The position numbers and the translations under genes were made by a program. This document shows, piece by piece, positions 59,704 through 64,000 of a stretch of 64,000 bases of DNA (positions are counted from its first letter, which is position 1; each line of letters begins with the position of its first letter). Source of the DNA: Dinochytrium kinnereticum (lineage: Eukaryota > Chytridiomycota > Chytridiomycetes > Chytridiales > Chytridiaceae); NCBI GenBank assembly GCA_027604005.1, contig JADGJT010000012.1:62001-126000 (forward strand), read 5' to 3'. The notes under the pieces are model-generated. The model was not told the origin of the DNA and did not search any database. It saw only the letters and a program-made list of their open reading frames with translations.

Positions 59704-60738
59704 GTTTGTCAGAATATTTATTTGCTGACTATGTTATTGTTATTGTATTTTTTGGTTTCTTTGCATCAGTCCGTACTAGGTACTTAGGTCGGACTAACAG
59801 ATTTAATTTGAATCGAAACTAAAGGCATACGACATAAGTTACCGAGTAGGTACTTATGTTAAAAAAGATGGGGCGATGGTTTTTACTAAAGCTTCCAAAA
59901 ACCTGAGAAGGAGGACTCGGTGAGGATGGACGCAGCGGCTACTGCAAGGTAGAAGGAGCTTTGGTATCACGGTGCGGTGTCTGGATAAGGTTGAGGTAGC
60001 TGGCTACACGGTTGAACGGAAGACAGCGGCTGGAAATAGGTCACGCAGGTGAACTTATCCAATACTGGTGGCTGTATGTTGGGAAGTACACAGGTACTGT
60101 AACATGTGATGGGTCCCTTCCATCATGAGAATATATTGATTAATACTTTACCCGCTTCACAATGCATTTCTATATCATGCCCGGATGACACGGCAGATGA
60201 GACACACGAAGTGTTGAGTCAGTCAGATGGAAGTAAGAAAGAGCAACGAAAGAAATATATATTTGAGTTAACTACGTGCATGTTGACACTTTAAAGGACA
60301 CGGCTGAGCCATATTCACAGCCTCTCCTACAGTCCGATCTGCTGGTTCCAGTTTCGTGGTATAATCCGGTTCTAAGTCTACTTGTATACAAATACTTCAT
60401 CGCATGGTGCGGAGAGTTTCATCCCGAAGCCATCAACCTTTATGGTCTTTTGGATTGGCTATATCGCACATTCCTTCATGTATCCCTTGCTTTTCCATCC
60501 GCAAATCGTGAAAGAAGCCCATCCCAGTCCTCCATTATTCGTAATGCATACATTATTATTCCCGTCAGAATGTCGGAAAGAAGGTTCTCCCAAATTTTCG
60601 TAAGCAAGGGGTGAAAAAAAAAAGTAAGGTCAACCCGAAGGCCAGACGTAAACCTACAGAGACCTTCCTTTGCTCTCATCTCGTCTCCCATCTTTGACCT
60701 CCACCACTTTACTCAAAATAAGAAAGCCACGCGCCAGA
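59704..60738. other. Spacer, kinase to E1 beta gene
   Basis: No gene is supported. Two near-identical decamers (TAGGTACTTA, near 59778 and 59848) are noted. The region holds both divergent promoters. Confidence 0.45.
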
Positions 60739-62435
60739 ATGTTCTCCATGATGTCAATCACCACTTCCTCATCACGCATTCTCCTAGCGAGATCGGCGCT
60801 GTCCAGAACAGCTTTGCCCTCGGTGGCGACCCCTTGCAAGGTATGAGACGAAGAAAAGCTGGAGTACAGGGGATCAGGCGGATACGTATCGCTGTTTCGA
60901 TCGTTAATATGGGTGGGGTGGAGGGGTGAAGTTTCTGTAGTTTTTGATGAGGATGACGGAAGCAGGCTAAGGGTTTTAACCTGTATAATTACTTTCAACA
61001 GCGCGGACTTGCAGCTCAGGCTGGACCTCCTCCCGCAGAAGGCTACCATCCTGGTGTGGGAAACTCAAAGTTTATCAAGAGAACAAAGGACGCTGCGCTG
61101 GCCAACCCTGAGCTGAAGGATATACAAGGATGTAAGTTTTCTTAACTTGTTTACGAATTCAATCATGTTGATATAGCAGATGTGCGAGCGATCTACCGAA
61201 CCTGCTCACCTTAGCCTTGTTGTTACCTGCCTTTTATCGTCATGGTACTGTCAACTGACTTTTCATTTAAATGTAGCCGAGACCAAGAAGCTCAATCTAT
61301 TCCAGGCTGTTAACGAGGGTCTAGCGACTGCTCTTGCGACTGACGACAGGGCAGTCGTCTTTGGAGAGGATGTTGCCTTCGGTGGCGTGTTCCGGTGCAC
61401 AATGGGTCTTGAGGAGAAGTTTGGTAATGAGTGATTCCCTCTCACCACGTTTCTCTCCTTTCTCGAAACGCTTCACAAGCATTACTACTTCTAACACCAT
61501 TGCATAATAAGGCAAGGATCGCGTTTTCAATACCCCATTGACCGAGCAGGGTCTTGTTGGTTTTGCGATCGGAATGGCCGCCGTTGGCCACACACCTATT
61601 GCCGAGATCCAGTTCGCCGACTATGTTTTCCCTGCCTTTGATCAGATTGTCAACGAGGCCGCAAAGTATCGCTATCGTTCCGGAAACGAGTTTAACAACG
61701 CTGGTTTAACAATCCGTATGCCTTGTATGGCGGTCGGTCATGGCGGTCACTACCACTCGCAGTCCCCTGAGGCTTACTTTGCGCACACCCCTGGATTGAA
61801 GGTGGTTGTTCCGAGAAGCCCTATTCAGGCTAAGGGCTTGTTGTTGGCTGCTGTCAGGGATAAGAACCCGGTCATATTTATGGAGCCCAAGATTCTTTAC
61901 AGGGCGGCTGTTGAGCAGGTGCCTGTTGAGGATTATACCTTGCCGATTGGAAAAGCCGAGATTCTGAGGGAAGGGAAGGACATCACCGTTGTCGCTTGGG
62001 GCAGCCAGGTTTACGTTGCTGAGGACGCTGTGGCTTTGTTAGAGAAGGAGATGCCGGGTGTTAGCGTTGAGGTTATTGATCTGAGGTCTATTCTCCCATG
62101 GGATGTTGAGGCCGTTGTCAAGGTAATATCCCTTATCTACTACTTAATTATCTTCTGGTTATTATCTTTTTCGTTCTGTGCGCCAACTGAAACTTCAATC
62201 GCGGCAGTCTGTTAACAAAACTGGACGTCTCGTCATAACTCATGAGGCACCCGTCACCGGCGGCTTTGGTGGTGAGATCGCCTCTGCCATCCAGGATCGC
62301 TGCTTCCTTCGCCTTGAGAGCCCCATTGCGAGGGTCTGCGGTTGGGACGTTCCCTTCCCGCTTGTGTTCGAGAAGTTTTATGTCCCAAGTGCTGTTAGGG
62401 TCATGGATGCTATGAAGAAATCTTTAGGATACTAG
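60739..62435 (+). CDS. BCKDHB: Branched-chain 2-oxo acid dehydrogenase E1 beta
   Basis: Five exons (60739-60840, 61002-61131, 61277-61423, 61512-62122, 62208-62435) join in phase to 405 residues. Exon 1 is a mitochondrial presequence rich in Ser, Arg and Leu ([20 protein letters not shown]). The thiamine-diphosphate enzyme, with E1 alpha, decarboxylates the keto acids of Leu, Ile and Val in the mitochondrial matrix. Family segments include [87 protein letters not shown] (HSQSPE is E1-beta typical), [12 protein letters not shown] and [15 protein letters not shown]. Length and order match BCKDHB better than the pyruvate dehydrogenase beta subunit. Confidence 0.95.
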
Positions 62436-63104
62436 AGCTTGGTAAGTGATTTTCAAAATATTTAGTGATGAGGGAAATCTCTCACTTTTCAATCTTCTGA
62501 TTTTATCTTCGTTCTTTGAAGGAAGGGAGAAGTTAACGCCTTTTTTCCCCCTAAATTTCCTTGCTACATCTTAAGGGTGAATCACTGCCTACTTTTTTAA
62601 AACCCAGTATGAGTCACACGTTTGATCTAAAATAGACCTGTTGTTGAGACCTTCAACTTCCTTTCTTAGATCATCACCCCACAAATCACTCTCTAGAAAA
62701 CCCCTCAAAAGCTTAGATGCCCCCAACACTTTTCAGAATCCTTTCCGCCCCCGAAATCCTCCCCCCCACCCCCCCCACCCCCTTTTTTTTTAGAACATTG
62801 TGCAAGCTGACGCACGCGTTGGATGTTTAAGGAGGCTGATGGTATGTGAATAAATGTATGTCGAGGACAAATTAATGCTTGATACTCTTCAAAAGACGCG
62901 GCGAAGGCTATTGCTCTGCAATGTAATGTAATCATGACCCCAGGATATGCCAGGCTGATGGCAGGATACAAAAAAAATATCTCGCGCCGTAGGTAGTCTG
63001 CAGTTTGCAGCATACTGGATGGTCAAAGGCTCCTTGCATCCCCAACTTGCTGAAACGGTACATTGTGCAATCAACAGTGATCACGGACCGAAAAAAATGG
63101 ATGC
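62436..63104. other. Spacer with homopolymer tracts
   Basis: The first part is the 3' untranslated region of the E1 beta gene. C-runs and a T-run near 62761-62795 form a striking low-complexity tract. I see no gene. Confidence 0.5.
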
Positions 63105-63220
63105 TCCCATAGGAGCCACCCATGCCTCCGTGCATTTTGACTCCATCTGCCCCGAGTGATTGCAAAAACGCGCACATGCGATTCATGATTTCCGCGGCTA
63201 CACTACCAGCAACAACGCAC
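63105..63220 (-). pseudogene. Possible relic of an IFI6/ISG12-type gene
   Basis: A minus-strand segment reads CVVAGSVAAEIMNRM, then CAFLQSLGADG, then HGGMGGSYGS. The order and spacing parallel the IFI6/ISG12 core (GIAAG.VAAKIM ... LQSIGAAG) of the intact neighbour at the right edge, with D for A and E for K. The surrounding frame has no flanking family sequence and no clear splice sites, so I call it a decayed copy. A single unrecognised exon is the alternative. Confidence 0.4.
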
Positions 63221-63789
63221 CTCTGACTAATTCCTAATCTGCTACGGCCACTAAGGCAACGAGATGAGATTTTCCTTAAAGCAGCCCTTCCTAGTTGATG
63301 TAAAGACAGTATGGTCATCTGAGCGTTTGAGATACTCGAAATCGAGTGACGATATGTCTCCCAGATGAATGATAAACCAGATGGACTTGCAGTGCTTATG
63401 TACAGTAAAACGTAGAATTTGTCGCATACTTCTATTATGGGAAGGGGACGCTGGCTGATTGTACCTCATTCACGAGTAGAGGCCTACTTTGTCTACGCAT
63501 CAAATGATAATTTCACATCACATATGACAGCTCACTTAAAAAAGAAAAACATGCAAGCATTTCATTCAAATACATCACTTTTAAGTATCCTATGCTCTGC
63601 AAGGATTACGCTACAATTTTTTTGCTCTATATGAGGGGCGAGACTTCACTGCACGGGATCAACGCTAATGGGCGAATGAGGTTTTCTGAAGAACAGAGAA
63701 TGAGATCGATAGCGAAAGAGACTCAAAACCAAGAGAAGCAGGTCCCGAAAACCTTCATGATGCTATTGCTTCTTGGTGCCGGCTATTCC
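63221..63789. other. Spacer before the IFI6-type gene
   Basis: Short open frames on both strands lack signatures. The stretch between relic and gene is probably 3' untranslated sequence. Confidence 0.4.
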
Positions 63790-64000
63790 TTACACAAATA
63801 GGGCAGCAACTCCATAAGCCGTCGAAGCCACAGCAGCCCCAACCCCAGCCGAAACAGTGGTTCCAGCAGTTCCAAGTCCCGCTGCTCCGATAGACTGCAA
63901 AACAGCACAAGCGCTGCCACTCGCCACAGCGCCGCCATACATACTCATTATCTTTGCAGCGACGGTTCCTGCCGCGATGCCAGAGGAAGTGAATCCGAGC
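63790..64000 (-). CDS. IFI6/ISG12 (IFI27-like) family protein, C-terminal part
   Basis: The gene enters from the right edge; its start is outside the window. The visible 69 residues begin LGFTSSGIAAGTVAAKIMS and continue CAVLQSIGAAGLGTAGTTVS, AGVGAAVASTAYGVAALFV, ending with TAA at 63792-63790. GFTSSGIAAG...AAKIM..., then LQSIGAAG, is the signature of the interferon-alpha-inducible 6-16 family, small hydrophobic proteins of mitochondrial and other internal membranes. In fungi they are sparse and lineage-expanded. The Ala/Gly-rich helices suit membrane insertion. The function in fungi is not established. Confidence 0.8.
   Translation of the reverse strand, partial: LGFTSSGIAAGTVAAKIMSMYGGAVASGSACAVLQSIGAAGLGTAGTTVSAGVGAAVASTAYGVAALFV

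Noticed and set aside
63419..63801. Plus-strand frames at the right edge
   Set aside because: They run antisense to the spacer and to the IFI6-type gene end and have no signature.

Overview
This window is nuclear DNA from a zoosporic fungus, most likely a chytrid (Chytridiomycota). Nearly every gene is split by many short GT-AG introns, mostly about 45-90 bases. Fungal markers are present: a Cti6-like PHD protein, a Knh1/Kre9-like GPI protein, a DUF3712 protein and a DUF2408 protein. Parts of a motile cilium are present too (a CFAP119/CCDC189-like protein, a roadblock dynein light chain), together with receptor types common in flagellated fungi (an LRR-TM-SAM protein, a seven-helix membrane protein, a CHASE hybrid histidine kinase). 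Genus and species cannot be fixed from sequence alone.

Layout. 0-8 kb: 3' end of a helical-repeat protein, dynein roadblock light chain, a decayed copia-type reverse transcriptase, and an F-box/LRR protein. 8-15 kb: tRNA-Leu(UAA), two neighbouring paralogous small cysteine-rich secreted proteins on the minus strand, a Cti6-like PHD protein, then a GC-rich gene-free stretch. 15-30 kb: a small beta-rich protein of unknown function, purine nucleoside phosphorylase, a SCYL2-like pseudokinase, exocyst Sec3, splicing factor Cwc22, Yip1 and a CFAP119-like protein. 32-36 kb: a RanBP1-domain nucleoporin-like protein and a DHHC palmitoyltransferase. 36-42 kb: a frameshifted uncharacterised gene with a piece of its own 3' exon inside an intron, and the LRR-TM-SAM receptor. 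42-55 kb: GPI surface protein, DUF2408 protein, Dpb3/CHRAC-like histone-fold protein, seven-helix protein, and a large DUF3712 membrane protein. 55-64 kb: CHASE-PAS-HisKA-HATPase-REC hybrid kinase, branched-chain keto-acid dehydrogenase E1 beta, and at the right edge an IFI6/ISG12-type protein with a probable decayed relative beside it.

Genes are packed on both strands without operons. The convergent Yip1 and CFAP119-like genes leave only four bases between stop codons. Secretory-pathway genes (SCYL2-like, Sec3, Yip1, DHHC) lie within 17 kb, but nothing in the sequence shows they are co-regulated. Exon junctions were read by eye from splice consensus, reading phase and family similarity. Those described as uncertain need transcript data.
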